DNA from: Pandoraea norimbergensis | GTDB taxonomy: Bacteria > Pseudomonadota > Gammaproteobacteria > Burkholderiales > Burkholderiaceae | Assembly (NCBI RefSeq): GCF_001465545.3 | Contig: NZ_CP013480.3 | Location: 5,890,001 to 5,954,000 of the forward strand | DNA length: 64,000 nt | Direction of reading: 5' to 3' | Shown here: positions 53,766-62,287 of the stretch, piece by piece | Layout: each line of letters starts with the position of its first letter | Position numbering within the stretch: position 1 is the first letter of the stretch | Notes under the pieces: model-generated | Told to the model about the DNA's origin: nothing | Database searches by the model: none | The model's input: only the letters and a program-made list of their open reading frames with translations | Position numbers and translations under genes: made by a program

Positions 53766-54416
53766 TTACTGATTGACCGGCGAGGCCGGGTCGAGCAACA
53801 GCGCCATCACGTCTTTCAACTGCTGTTCGGTCAGGATGCCCGCTGCGCCGAAACGCGGCATGTTCGAGCACGCCATATAGCTGTGCGAGTCATAGACCTT
53901 GGCCCACGTGTACTTCACGACTTCGGGCGAATCGCCGCGCAGCTTGCCGTAGTTGTACAGCGACGGACCGATGTTGCCGAACGAGATCTCAGTCTTGGTC
54001 AACTGGTGACACGCGTAGCAGTTGCCGCCGTTGACCGTGTCGGCCTTGTCGGTGAACTGCATGCCGCGACCGTTCTGGGCCACCTTCTCGCCCTCTTTCC
54101 AGTCGCCCAGATACTTGCCGTCAGCCGGCGCCTTGACGGCAGCCAGTTCGGCCTTCTGCAAACGCTCGGCAATCTTGGCCGGCATCGGCTTCGTCGCGTA
54201 TTGCGTGCACAGCTTCTGCAATTCGCTCTGATCGATACGGTCGAGTTGTGCGATGCCCGACGCACGGAACGAGTCGCGCAGCTCCTGCACGACAGCGGCA
54301 TCGGTCGAGCCGGTCACGAGCTTCGCGCCCTCGCCCTGTGCGAATGCTGCGCCGATGACGAGTGCCCCGGCCGCGCCCAGCACGGCGGTCGCCGTGCGCA
54401 ATGCGAATGATTTCAT
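53766..54416 (-). CDS. soxX: Sulfur oxidation c-type cytochrome SoxX
   Basis: A 216-residue exported monohaem cytochrome c. A signal peptide (ATAVLGAAGALVIGAAFAQG) precedes an extension of about 90 residues before the haem site GGNCYACHQL (CYACH), and ACSNMPRFG supplies the methionine ligand. The extended N-terminal part is seen in longer SoxX proteins. With SoxA it forms the SoxAX complex that couples thiosulfate to SoxY. It lies 19 bases downstream of soxA. Confidence 0.9.
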   Translation of the reverse strand: MKSFALRTATAVLGAAGALVIGAAFAQGEGAKLVTGSTDAAVVQELRDSFRASGIAQLDRIDQSELQKLCTQYATKPMPAKIAERLQKAELAAVKAPADGKYLGDWKEGEKVAQNGRGMQFTDKADTVNGGNCYACHQLTKTEISFGNIGPSLYNYGKLRGDSPEVVKYTWAKVYDSHSYMACSNMPRFGAAGILTEQQLKDVMALLLDPASPVNQ

Positions 54417-54435
54417 GGGTGTGCCTCGTGATCGG

Positions 54436-55305
54436 TCAGCGCTTCAGGCCGGGGGCGTCCATCTTGCCGCCGTTGGCCATCACACCGAGGAAAGTAATCA
54501 GATCGATCGACGCCTGCGAGCCGTAGTTCAGCTCAGGCATGCGCTGCTGACGGAAGCAGTCGTACATGCGCCACTGAATCGTGCGCAGTGCGCCTTGCGA
54601 GACACGGTAGCCCGGCCACGTCGCAAACGCCTGACGGGCGGCGGCGGGCTTGGTCAGATTCGGCAGATCCTGCAAGCGGATGCGCTTGTCGTCCGACCCG
54701 TGACACGACGCGCACGAGAAGTCGTACGGTCCGGCACGGTAGTAGAAAATCTTCTGGCCGCGCGCGTAGGCATCCTTCTCTTCCTTGTGCGCTTGCGGCA
54801 CATGGATGACGGCGCCGCGCGACTGGCCCGCCACATAGGCGGTCAGCGACTCGAGATCGGTCGGGTCCTGCCCTTCCTTCGAGAACGGCTGCTTGATAAC
54901 GTCGGCCCGCTTGAAGCCTTGCAGATTCACCATGCATTCGACGATGCGCGACTCGGCGTCGAGCACGCGTTTGGCATCGGGGAAATAGCGGGGCAGTTGT
55001 GCGTAGGCGTCTTTCACGACACCGGCGCCGAGGCCGAGATCGCATTGCGCGAGCGAGACATTGTTCGGGCCGCGCGGTGTTTTCCAGAGCTCTTCGCCGC
55101 GCATCTCGATCAGTTCGGCCGGATTACCGTCGGCAAGCATCTCGCGATATTGCGCGATCGCGTCGGCGGTCGATTGACCGGCGGCAAATGCGGGGGCGCT
55201 GAGGCCCGCGATGGCGATGGCGAACATACCGCCGAGCACTGTCCGACGCAGCCATGTTTTGTGTCGCGGGGTGCTCACCCGTGCGCTATCTTGCGCATCA
55301 AGCAT
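54436..55305 (-). CDS. soxA: L-cysteine S-thiosulfotransferase subunit SoxA
   Basis: A 289-residue exported cytochrome. A single CxxCH site, DFSCASCHGSDDKR, lies in the C-terminal half, and the active-site cysteine that ligates haem as persulfide is in QWRMYDCFRQQRMPEL. The N-terminal region has cysteines (AQCDLGLG, VECMVNL) but no CxxCH, so this is the monohaem type. The ATG at 55305 follows GAGGAG. The upstream frame extension overlaps soxZ and is rejected. With SoxX it forms the thiosulfate-SoxY conjugating enzyme. Confidence 0.92.
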   Translation of the reverse strand: MLDAQDSARVSTPRHKTWLRRTVLGGMFAIAIAGLSAPAFAAGQSTADAIAQYREMLADGNPAELIEMRGEELWKTPRGPNNVSLAQCDLGLGAGVVKDAYAQLPRYFPDAKRVLDAESRIVECMVNLQGFKRADVIKQPFSKEGQDPTDLESLTAYVAGQSRGAVIHVPQAHKEEKDAYARGQKIFYYRAGPYDFSCASCHGSDDKRIRLQDLPNLTKPAAARQAFATWPGYRVSQGALRTIQWRMYDCFRQQRMPELNYGSQASIDLITFLGVMANGGKMDAPGLKR

Positions 55306-55415
55306 CTGACTCTCCTCTGTGTGGGTTGTTCGGCGCATCGCGAGGAGACTCCCCGCGAGCGCCACCGCGCACTTCCCGGCGCTTGATTCCTGCTTGACTG
55401 GTGCTCGACGCGTGC

Positions 55416-55727
55416 TCAGGCGACTGCGGTCTCGTCGGTACGTGTGTCGCCCTTGTTGTCGACCCACGTGACCGTGACCTTGTCACCCTTCTTGGCGCCC
55501 TTGAACTTGAACGACAGGAACGGATCCTTCGACACTGCCGGACCCCATTCCGCCGTCAGCACGGTCTTGCCGTTGCAGGCGACCGTCACCGTCTGGATGA
55601 AGTGTGCGGGCACGATATTACCGGAAGCGTCTTTGCGCTGACCGGTTTCCATGATGTGGCTCATCAGCACCTTGACCTCGACGACTCCGCCGGCCTCGGT
55701 TGCGCGAATGCGCATCGGATTACCCAT
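55416..55727 (-). CDS. soxZ: Thiosulfate oxidation carrier complex protein SoxZ
   Basis: A 103-residue, signal-less protein with the SoxZ features MGNPMRIRATEAGGVVEVKV, MSHIMETGQRKDASGNIVPA and a C-terminal FKFKGAKKGDKVTVTWVDNK. It pairs with SoxY to form the carrier complex and is exported with it. It lies 30 bases downstream of soxY. Confidence 0.94.
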   Translation of the reverse strand: MGNPMRIRATEAGGVVEVKVLMSHIMETGQRKDASGNIVPAHFIQTVTVACNGKTVLTAEWGPAVSKDPFLSFKFKGAKKGDKVTVTWVDNKGDTRTDETAVA

Positions 55728-55757
55728 GTGTGGCTCCTCGTTATTCTCTTCGCGCGC

Positions 55758-56225
55758 TTAACCGCCGCAGCCGCCCAGCGTGACCTTGATTTCCTTCTCG
55801 GCCACGAGGTACTTGTTATCCGCCTTGACGAGCGCGTAGACCTTCGAGGTCTGGCCCATCTTGACGCGCGTGGTCACCGACGGGTCGGTGCCATCGGGAA
55901 TGTCGAACGACGCCGCGAGGGTGTTCGGATTCTTCTCGATCAGAATCGCGATCGATTGCGTGTTCGGCGCCTTGCTCGTGACCGCCACCGGCACGACTGC
56001 ACCGTTCTCGGCAATGTCGGGTGCGGTAAGCACGACCAGATCGCTCGGGCTGGCGCTCGTGCCACCCAGTGCCTTGACCGTATCGGCAACGCTCTTGGTC
56101 GCAAACGCCGCCTTGTTCCACTGCGCTTCTGCCGCGCGTGCCTCTTCGGGCTTGATCAGCCCAGCGGCCACCGCCAGTCCCATTACCGCGGAAAACCGCA
56201 GCATGTCGCGTCGCTGTTGGTTCAT
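55758..56225 (-). CDS. soxY: Thiosulfate oxidation carrier protein SoxY
   Basis: A 155-residue exported protein. The N-terminus (NQQRRDMLRFSAVMGLAVAA) is a twin-arginine signal, and the C-terminus ends KVTLGGCGG, the GGCGG swinging arm whose cysteine carries the sulfur intermediates. The ATG at 56225 begins the signal; an upstream ATG would place 14 charged residues before it. It is the central carrier of the Sox multienzyme pathway. Confidence 0.95.
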   Translation of the reverse strand: MNQQRRDMLRFSAVMGLAVAAGLIKPEEARAAEAQWNKAAFATKSVADTVKALGGTSASPSDLVVLTAPDIAENGAVVPVAVTSKAPNTQSIAILIEKNPNTLAASFDIPDGTDPSVTTRVKMGQTSKVYALVKADNKYLVAEKEIKVTLGGCGG

Positions 56226-56345
56226 CTTCGTGTGTTTCCTTCTCTGAAGGCCGCCGGTGCGAGACATCCTGAACGCACCGGCCGCCGTTCGCTCATCCGG
56301 CCCCCTCGCGAACGAGGCGTGCCGCCTGAGCCCCCTGCCCCGGAC

Positions 56346-56675
56346 TTACTTCGCCGGGGCGCCTGCCAGAACCCAATCCACCAGGATCTTGGCGTCGGCA
56401 TCCGACATGTTCGGGTGCGCCGGCATCGGGATCGGACCCCAGACGCCTGCACCGCCACCCTTCACTTTCTTCACCAGCTTGGCCACGGCATCCTTGTCGC
56501 CCTTGTACTTGGCAGCGACGTCCTGATAGGACGGGCCCACGAGCTTCTTGTCGACGGCGTGGCAACCCATACAGGCGTTAGCGGCGGCGAGCTTGGTTGC
56601 GGCGGCAACATCGACACCGGCGTGCGCCAGCGAGGTACCGGCCAGCATCGCGGCGGCGATCAACAACTTTTTCAT
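56346..56675 (-). CDS. Small class I cytochrome c (c551/c552 type) in the sox operon
   Basis: A 109-residue periplasmic monohaem cytochrome. The signal peptide is KKLLIAAAMLAGTSLAHA, the haem site is CMGCH near residue 38, and the methionine ligand is in GPIPMPAHPNMSDADAK. It is strikingly similar to the C-terminal haem domain of SoxD encoded just upstream. It is probably the electron acceptor for the Sox enzymes, delivering to an oxidase. Confidence 0.88.
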   Translation of the reverse strand: MKKLLIAAAMLAGTSLAHAGVDVAAATKLAAANACMGCHAVDKKLVGPSYQDVAAKYKGDKDAVAKLVKKVKGGGAGVWGPIPMPAHPNMSDADAKILVDWVLAGAPAK

Positions 56676-56757
56676 CGTATCTCCTTCGATTTATGTAGGG
56701 GACGGTGTCCTGCGGCGGCATGCGGAACATGGCGCTGCCGTCGGACACCTTGCCCGC

Positions 56758-57969
56758 TCACTGTGCACCACGGAGAATCCAGTCGACCATCGTACGGACG
56801 TCGGTTTCGGCGACCTGCGACTGCGGCGGCATTGGCATGCTGCCCCAGTTACCGGCGCCGCCGGCACGTATCTTCGCCACCAATTTTTCAGTCGCATCCG
56901 ACTGCCCATGGTACTTGGTGGCAACCTCCGAAAAGGCGGGCCCGATCTTCTTGTCGGTGACGCCGTGACAGGCCAGACAACCGTTTTTGTCCGCAAGCGT
57001 TGCTGCCGGTGACGTCACGGCGGCGGTTTGGGCCGGTGCGTCCGGACTCGCCATGCCAAGCGTGGCGAGAGCCGCCATCTTGCGCACCGACGCATTTTGC
57101 GCGGCGGTGCCTGAGAGCGGCGGCAGCTTCGTATCGACACCGCGCACCGGTCCGATGACTCGGTTTTGCGCGGCCAGATCTCCATGTGCGTCGCGGGCGT
57201 ACGCAGGGAGTGCGGACGTCACGATACCAGCCCCGGGACAATCCTGCATACACGCGCTGTTATGGGTATCCGGTTTGTCTCCCACGCGCCACATGCCGTG
57301 CGCGCGCGTCATGCCGTTGCGGTTGGGCATGCGCTGCTGCACGTCGGCGATGTTCTTGTCGGACAGCACGAAATCGGCCGGCACGATCTCGCCCAAATTC
57401 AGAATATAAGCGGTGACCGCATAGACTTCGTCGGGCGTCAGGGATCGCGGCGCGTTCCAGGGCATGGCGCGGCGGATGTAGTCCCAGATCGTGGATACAG
57501 TGTTGACCTTCATCAGCGTGGTGCGCACCGGCTGGTTGTTCGCGCGCAGCGAGGCGACGTGACCGGTCTTGATGTCGTCGTCCGTGGTGCCGCCCACCAG
57601 CGGATTGAACACCTCGTTGCTCTCGCCAAACGTGCCGTGGCAAGACGCGCAGCGTGCGTCGAAGAGCTTCTGCCCGTCGGCCACCGAACCTTGCCCCTTT
57701 GGCAGCCCCTTGAAGTCGGGCCGCACGTCGATGTCCCACGCGTTCAGTTCGGCGGGCGTGGCGTCGCGGCCGATGCCGGCGGGCGCTTTGATGGCCGGGG
57801 CTTTCGTCGCGGGTGCGGCAGCAGGGGCGGCATGGGCAGATGTGCTCACCCATGCGCTCACGGTCAGCCCGGCCACGGCAAGCGCGCTCGCCCAAAGGCA
57901 GGCGACGGCGACCGCCTGAAGCCGGCGGCGCACGGCGGGGCGCTTGGCCAATTTAGTCGACGTGGACAT
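56758..57969 (-). CDS. soxD: Sulfur dehydrogenase cytochrome subunit SoxD
   Basis: A 403-residue exported dihaem cytochrome c. An N-terminal signal (VAVACLWASALAVAGLTVSA) is followed by a first haem domain with CASCHGTFGESNEVF and a second, C-terminal one with CLACHGVTDKKIGPAF. The overall layout matches SoxD, partner of the molybdoenzyme SoxC. The gene starts 17 bases inside the soxC 3' end, so the two are coupled. The SoxCD complex oxidises the sulfane sulfur on SoxYZ in a six-electron step. Confidence 0.92.
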   Translation of the reverse strand: MSTSTKLAKRPAVRRRLQAVAVACLWASALAVAGLTVSAWVSTSAHAAPAAAPATKAPAIKAPAGIGRDATPAELNAWDIDVRPDFKGLPKGQGSVADGQKLFDARCASCHGTFGESNEVFNPLVGGTTDDDIKTGHVASLRANNQPVRTTLMKVNTVSTIWDYIRRAMPWNAPRSLTPDEVYAVTAYILNLGEIVPADFVLSDKNIADVQQRMPNRNGMTRAHGMWRVGDKPDTHNSACMQDCPGAGIVTSALPAYARDAHGDLAAQNRVIGPVRGVDTKLPPLSGTAAQNASVRKMAALATLGMASPDAPAQTAAVTSPAATLADKNGCLACHGVTDKKIGPAFSEVATKYHGQSDATEKLVAKIRAGGAGNWGSMPMPPQSQVAETDVRTMVDWILRGAQ

Positions 57970-59326
57970 TGGTCACCTCCCCGCTGGCAGCCACTTGCCA
58001 AGTCTGGATCGCATTGTTGTGATAAATCGACTTGGTGCCGCGCACATCGCGCAACTGGCGGTAACGCGGCTGCACGTAGCCTGTCTCGTCCACCGCACGG
58101 CTTTGCAGCAGTGCTGGCGAGCCATCCCACTGCCAGTCGAAGTTAAAGCGTGTGAGGCACTTGGGCAGCACGGGCGACTCGATGCGCGCCGCACGCCACG
58201 ACTTGCCGCCATCGGTCGACACATCGACGCGTTTGATGCGCCCGCGTCCCGACCACGCCAGCCCCGTCACGTTGAAATAACCGCGATCGAGCAACGCCTG
58301 CCCGCCCGAGGGCGACGTGATGACCGACTTGCACTCCTGAATCGACGTGTACTGGCGGTGCTGACCGTCCGGCATCAGGTCGACGTAGTGACTCGTTTCA
58401 TCCTTGGCATTCCACGGCGCATCGCCGACCTTGATGCGGCGCAGCCATTTCACCCACGACACGCCCTGCACACCGGGCACGACCAGACGCAGCGGGTAGC
58501 CATTCTCCGGGCGCAGCATTTCGCCGTTCATGCCCCATGCCACGAGCACATCCGAGAGGGCGGCTTCCATCGAAATGGTGCGCGTCATGCCGGAGCCGTC
58601 GCCCCCTTCGGCAAGCACGTATTGACCGCGCTTGATATCGGCGCCCACATCGTCGAGCAGTACCGACAGCGGCACACCGGTGAACTCACAGCACGAGAGC
58701 ATGCCGTGCGTGTACTGCACCGTGGGCACGGCCGAGTTACCCCACTCCATGCCGGTGTTGGCGCCGCACTCGATGAAGTGCATGCGCGAGACGGACGGCA
58801 ACCGCATGATGTCGTCCATCGTGTAGACCTTCGATTCGCGCACCATGCCGTGCACCATCAGACGGTGCTGGGTCGGGTCGATCTCCTGCCAGCCCTGATG
58901 GTGACGCTCGAAGTGCAGGCCGCTCGGCGTGATGATGCCGAACAGCCCCTGAAGCGGCGTGAAGGCAACCGACGCCTGTGTCGTCTGCGTAAGCCCCGGC
59001 GATTGCCGGCGTTGCAGGTTGGCTTCGAATTTCGACGGCATGCCGTACGGGCGTGCGGCCACCGCTTGACCCAGTGACGTCGCCCACGGGCGCGGCTCCA
59101 GAATCATCGGATCGCCATCGCCGAGCGACTTGGGGGCGTCGGCGGCAAAGGCTGCACCACCGGCGAGGGCGGCGCCAGCAGCCAGAAAGCTGCGTTGCAG
59201 GAAATTGCGGCGTGTGGGGTTTAGCCCGTCACGGGCGATGTCGCCGGCCAGTGTGCCGTCGATGAAATTCTCCGGAGCCCGGCGCAACCGGCCGGCTCGC
59301 GATGTGCTATCGCTGGTCTTGCTCAC
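57953..59326 (-). CDS. soxC: Sulfane dehydrogenase molybdenum subunit SoxC
   Basis: A 457-residue sulfite-oxidase-family molybdoenzyme. A twin-arginine signal (PTRRNFLQRSFLAAGAALAG) lies about 40 residues from the start. The molybdenum cysteine is in RMHFIECGANTGMEWGNSA, and LSCCEFTGVPLSVLLDDVG and NGYPLRLVVPGVQGVSWVKW are family segments. The start is a GTG at 59326 with GAGGAG 5 bases upstream. It is the first structural gene of the sox operon, 192 bases after the repressor gene. Confidence 0.94.
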   Translation of the reverse strand: MSKTSDSTSRAGRLRRAPENFIDGTLAGDIARDGLNPTRRNFLQRSFLAAGAALAGGAAFAADAPKSLGDGDPMILEPRPWATSLGQAVAARPYGMPSKFEANLQRRQSPGLTQTTQASVAFTPLQGLFGIITPSGLHFERHHQGWQEIDPTQHRLMVHGMVRESKVYTMDDIMRLPSVSRMHFIECGANTGMEWGNSAVPTVQYTHGMLSCCEFTGVPLSVLLDDVGADIKRGQYVLAEGGDGSGMTRTISMEAALSDVLVAWGMNGEMLRPENGYPLRLVVPGVQGVSWVKWLRRIKVGDAPWNAKDETSHYVDLMPDGQHRQYTSIQECKSVITSPSGGQALLDRGYFNVTGLAWSGRGRIKRVDVSTDGGKSWRAARIESPVLPKCLTRFNFDWQWDGSPALLQSRAVDETGYVQPRYRQLRDVRGTKSIYHNNAIQTWQVAASGEVTNVHVD

Positions 59327-59518
59327 CCTGTCTCCTCGCGTTTTGTGGCGCCCGAGCGCGTCGCGAAGGACACGGATCGGGCTAGAGCAGGCTCACATCA
59401 CCTCGTGCGAACCGGCTCTGGAACCTCGCGCGGTCTCGTCGCCGCGCTGCACTACGGGTCTTGCAATGTTGCGATGTTGCTTCGTAGGGTGTGTCGTATG
59501 GCGATGACGCCAGCCGCG

Positions 59519-59866
59519 TTACTGACCGCGCGGCATGAAGCCGTCGACCGCACGGTGCGGCAGCGCCTCCTCTTCGAGCCGGCCGGCCACCTGCACGCAC
59601 ACGGCGCGGCAGATCTCGACCACGCCCGTATCCGCAATCGTGTAGTACACCTGATTGCCCTCCTTGCGACGCCCCAGCACACCCGCCTGATACATCGCGT
59701 TGAGATGTCGCGAAACGTTCGTCTGCGACGAATTCACCGCCGTCACCACATCGCTCACCGATTGTTCGCCACCGCACAAGGCATGCAGAATGCGCAGCCG
59801 GGTCGGCTCGGAGAGCAGGCTGAAGTAGTGAGATACCTTTTCGAATACGCGGTCGAGTTCTTCCAT
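59519..59866 (-). CDS. soxR: ArsR/SmtB-family repressor of the sox genes (SoxR-like)
   Basis: A 115-residue winged-helix regulator with LLSEPTRLRILHALCGGEQS, the recognition helix VNSSQTNVSRHLNAMYQAG and the wing GRRKEGNQVYYTIADTGVV. From the ATG at 59866 the cysteines are at positions 31, 86 and 90. Sulfur-sensing members (SoxR, BigR, SqrR) use a pair of cysteines, one in this helix and one near the C-terminus, forming a persulfide bridge. A frame extension from a TTG at 59878 is possible. A perfect palindrome lies 40 bases upstream, indicating autoregulation. Confidence 0.85.
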   Translation of the reverse strand: MEELDRVFEKVSHYFSLLSEPTRLRILHALCGGEQSVSDVVTAVNSSQTNVSRHLNAMYQAGVLGRRKEGNQVYYTIADTGVVEICRAVCVQVAGRLEEEALPHRAVDGFMPRGQ

Positions 59867-59906
59867 GACGTTCGGCAATCAAGTTCGTGTGAAGGCGTGA
59901 ATGAGA

Positions 59907-59934
59907 CCGTATATGCCTACATACGCATATACGG
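59907..59934. promoter_or_regulatory. Palindromic operator upstream of the ArsR-type repressor gene
   Basis: Perfect 9-bp arms, CCGTATATG at 59907-59915 and CATATACGG at 59926-59934, are separated by 10 bases. The spacing and AT-rich core match ArsR-family sites. It directly abuts the candidate -10 box on the soxR strand, where a repressor would block transcription. Confidence 0.75.
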
Positions 59935-59963
59935 ATAATCGAAATAACGGGCGAGATAAGCAA
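59935..59963 (-). promoter_or_regulatory. Candidate promoter of the soxR gene
   Basis: On the minus strand TTGCTT (59963-59958) is followed after 17 bases by GATTAT (59940-59935). Transcription would start inside the adjoining palindrome. Confidence 0.45.
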
Positions 59964-59966
59964 GCT

Positions 59967-60256
59967 GCGCTGCAACATGTCGGAGGCCGATCTATTGCGC
60001 GGCGTTCGCCGTAATTTCGGAGCTGAAGTGGTTTTTCCGTGTATACAGCCGGATATAGCGCGCAGCGGGTTATGCCGCAGCGAGTGGGTCGTGACAACGC
60101 CGGTCGGCAAGTCGCTCGACGACTCCGACGTGACGCGCATGGATGGCATCAGGGAAAAACCTGATAAGAAAAATGACGCGGGACGTCGCACCAGAGCACT
60201 GCACTCTGCGTACGACGTCCCGAATGACGTCAGCGGCAAGTCACCGCACATGCGGT
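59967..60256. other. Noncoding remainder of the tpsB-soxR spacer
   Basis: Beyond the soxR control region the spacer has no ORF I can support. Its right part holds the terminator of the outer-membrane pore gene. The rest shows no repeat or RNA gene. Confidence 0.45.
60169..60221 (-). terminator. Terminator downstream of the two-partner secretion pore gene
   Basis: A 9-bp stem (GGGACGTCG at 60180-60188 with CGACGTCCC at 60213-60221) encloses an inner 5-bp stem (CAGAG and CTCTG). On the minus strand it is followed 6 bases later by a run of five T residues (plus-strand A run at 60169-60173). This is a good intrinsic terminator placed 36 bases after the stop codon. Confidence 0.7.
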
Positions 60257-62071
60257 TCACTCGAATTGGTAGGAGTAGTTGGCGTTGAAACGCAGCGGCC
60301 GGTTAGTCGAGTTGGTCGGCGCGTCAGCCATCGGCTTGGCGACCGACAGATCGAGCGTGTAGTACTTCCGGTCGGAGATGCGCACGCCGAGACCGACGGA
60401 CGCCAGACTGTTGTGAACGACTTGCCCGTAGTTCACGTAGACACGCGCGGTGTCGGCGATCAGGTAAGGCTGAACCGTCTTCAGATAGCGGAAGTCGGTG
60501 CGAAACATCCGGTTGATCTCGATCGATGCGCCCCAGCCCTTGTCGCCGGCCACTTCACCCGCCGGGTAGCCAAGGCCGTAGCGCGTGCCCCCGAACGTGG
60601 CCTGTTCAGACGTCGGCAACGTATTGCTGCTGTACTGTGCGCCGGCCGAGACGACGACGCCGAAGTCCCACGGCAGCACCACGCCTTGTTTCGCATCGAG
60701 CGTGAAGCGCCAGAACCCGAGATCGTACGGCCCGAGAATCTGCTGAATGCCGGCGGGCTGCGTGGTGTACGACTGGCTCGCGCCCAGTCCGTTGAAGCCC
60801 TTGAACACGCCCAGCGTCGCGCTGCGCGTCTGCTTGTCGGTGACTTCGTTATAGGCGAGCTGCACCTGTGCGGCCCGCACGTTGGCCTGCGAATTGATGA
60901 AGTTCGGCGAGTCCGGCACTTCGTACCGGTCGCGCGAATTGACGCCGTACATGCCGCCGCTGGCCGTCAGGCTGCGCTGGTTGTTCAGCAAAATCGGATA
61001 CGACAGGCTCACGGCCACACGCTTGGTATCGAGGTGACGCGTCAGCCCGGCGAGGGCCTGATCGTCCGGCTGACCGCGATAGTGCGACGCATCGAGACGC
61101 GCTTGCAAGCCGTTTGAGCCGAGCGGCTGGATGTACGACGCCGAGTAAAACTCTTCGTCGTTGTGCCCCTTCGGCGCGATGGCCGTCAGTTGAATCTGCT
61201 CGCCCAGCGGCGTCAGCGCGTTGCTCGTCACCGTGAACACGCCGCGAATGCCCGGGTTGTTATACGAGAGCGACGTGCCCGCGGCGATCGGCTGGCGCGA
61301 GACATCGAGCGAGAGTTCGGTGGCGCCGTCGGTCTGCGTGGGCGGCTGCACGTCGGCCTTGATCTTCATGCCGGGCACGAGCGTGAGCAGGTTCAGGTAG
61401 CGCTCGAACGTGGCGCGCTTGAGCGGGCGCTCGGCTTCGATGTGCGCAGCGATATCGCGCAGACGCTGCTCGGACGGCCCCGGCTTGCCGGTGATCTTCG
61501 TGGACGAGATATAGCCCTCGACGATGGTCACACGCACGAAACCGTTGGCGAAGTCCTGCGCGGGCACGAAGGCGAACGACAGCAGGTAGCCGGCGTCCTG
61601 ATACATCTTCGTGACCTGATTGGCCTTCTCGACCAGATCGCCGATGGTCACTTCCTTGCCGGCCAACGGGGCGAAAAGCGCCGCCACCTGCTCGAACGGA
61701 ATCGACTTCACGCCTTCGATACCGAAGCGCTGCGGCGTGATCGGTCGTGCCAGCAACGCCTTGAGGGCGTCGTCCTGCGAGGGTGGCTGGATGTGAATGG
61801 TGGCAGGCGCTGCCTTGGGTGCCTCGATTTTCGGAAGGCTTTGCAACGGGTCGCCGCGCACTGGGCTGCTGTCGGCCCACGCCGGCTGGCTGGTGAGCCA
61901 CCCGCCGATGCCGACGATGGCGACAGCGGTTACGGAAACCGAAATGGATACCGATACGGCACGGTGGACGATACGAACTACGCTGACAACTTTGCGGCTG
62001 CGAACGGTCTTGACCGAGTCCCCGCGCGTGTCGCGCGACGCAAGACGGGACCCTCCCTGGCGATACGCCAT
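60257..62071 (-). CDS. Two-partner secretion outer-membrane pore, ShlB/FhaC/HecB family (TpsB)
   Basis: A 604-residue outer-membrane protein. A long N-terminal region of about 65 residues contains a basic stretch and a hydrophobic segment (VSISVSVTAVAIVGIGGWLT), like an extended signal peptide. A POTRA domain follows (ITPQRFGIEGVKSIPFEQVA and FANGFVRVTIVEGYISSTK), then a beta-barrel with alternating aromatic strands ending RFNANYSYQFE, where the terminal Phe-Glu is near the usual aromatic C-terminus. TpsB pores export large TpsA adhesins or haemolysins. No TpsA is encoded in the window. A strong terminator follows, so it is a separate unit inside the sulfur locus. Confidence 0.85.
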   Translation of the reverse strand: MAYRQGGSRLASRDTRGDSVKTVRSRKVVSVVRIVHRAVSVSISVSVTAVAIVGIGGWLTSQPAWADSSPVRGDPLQSLPKIEAPKAAPATIHIQPPSQDDALKALLARPITPQRFGIEGVKSIPFEQVAALFAPLAGKEVTIGDLVEKANQVTKMYQDAGYLLSFAFVPAQDFANGFVRVTIVEGYISSTKITGKPGPSEQRLRDIAAHIEAERPLKRATFERYLNLLTLVPGMKIKADVQPPTQTDGATELSLDVSRQPIAAGTSLSYNNPGIRGVFTVTSNALTPLGEQIQLTAIAPKGHNDEEFYSASYIQPLGSNGLQARLDASHYRGQPDDQALAGLTRHLDTKRVAVSLSYPILLNNQRSLTASGGMYGVNSRDRYEVPDSPNFINSQANVRAAQVQLAYNEVTDKQTRSATLGVFKGFNGLGASQSYTTQPAGIQQILGPYDLGFWRFTLDAKQGVVLPWDFGVVVSAGAQYSSNTLPTSEQATFGGTRYGLGYPAGEVAGDKGWGASIEINRMFRTDFRYLKTVQPYLIADTARVYVNYGQVVHNSLASVGLGVRISDRKYYTLDLSVAKPMADAPTNSTNRPLRFNANYSYQFE

Positions 62072-62105
62072 CCCTATGCCCCCCAGCTTATTTTTTCGTG
62101 GAGCC

Positions 62106-62136
62106 AGTGTAACCGAGAGGCCTCAGGCCCCGTCAA
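62106..62136 (-). promoter_or_regulatory. Candidate promoter and leader stem for tpsB
   Basis: On the minus strand TTGACG (62136-62131) and TACACT (62111-62106) are 19 bases apart, a little wide for sigma-70. Overlapping it is an 11-bp stem with one bulged base (CCTCAG GCCCC at 62121-62131 with GGGGG A CTGAGG at 62149-62160), which may instead end the fccB transcript. Confidence 0.35.
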
Positions 62137-62287
62137 TGAAGGAAAGCAGGGGGACTGAGGCGCACGCGCAACAACCGCGCGACAAGTCAGCCCAAAGGCG
62201 ATGGCACCGGGGTTTCGTCACTTAGAGAAACCCTTCCAAACGCGCTGGACTATTACGTTGCAGGACGAAATACCGCCGGGTGGCGCA

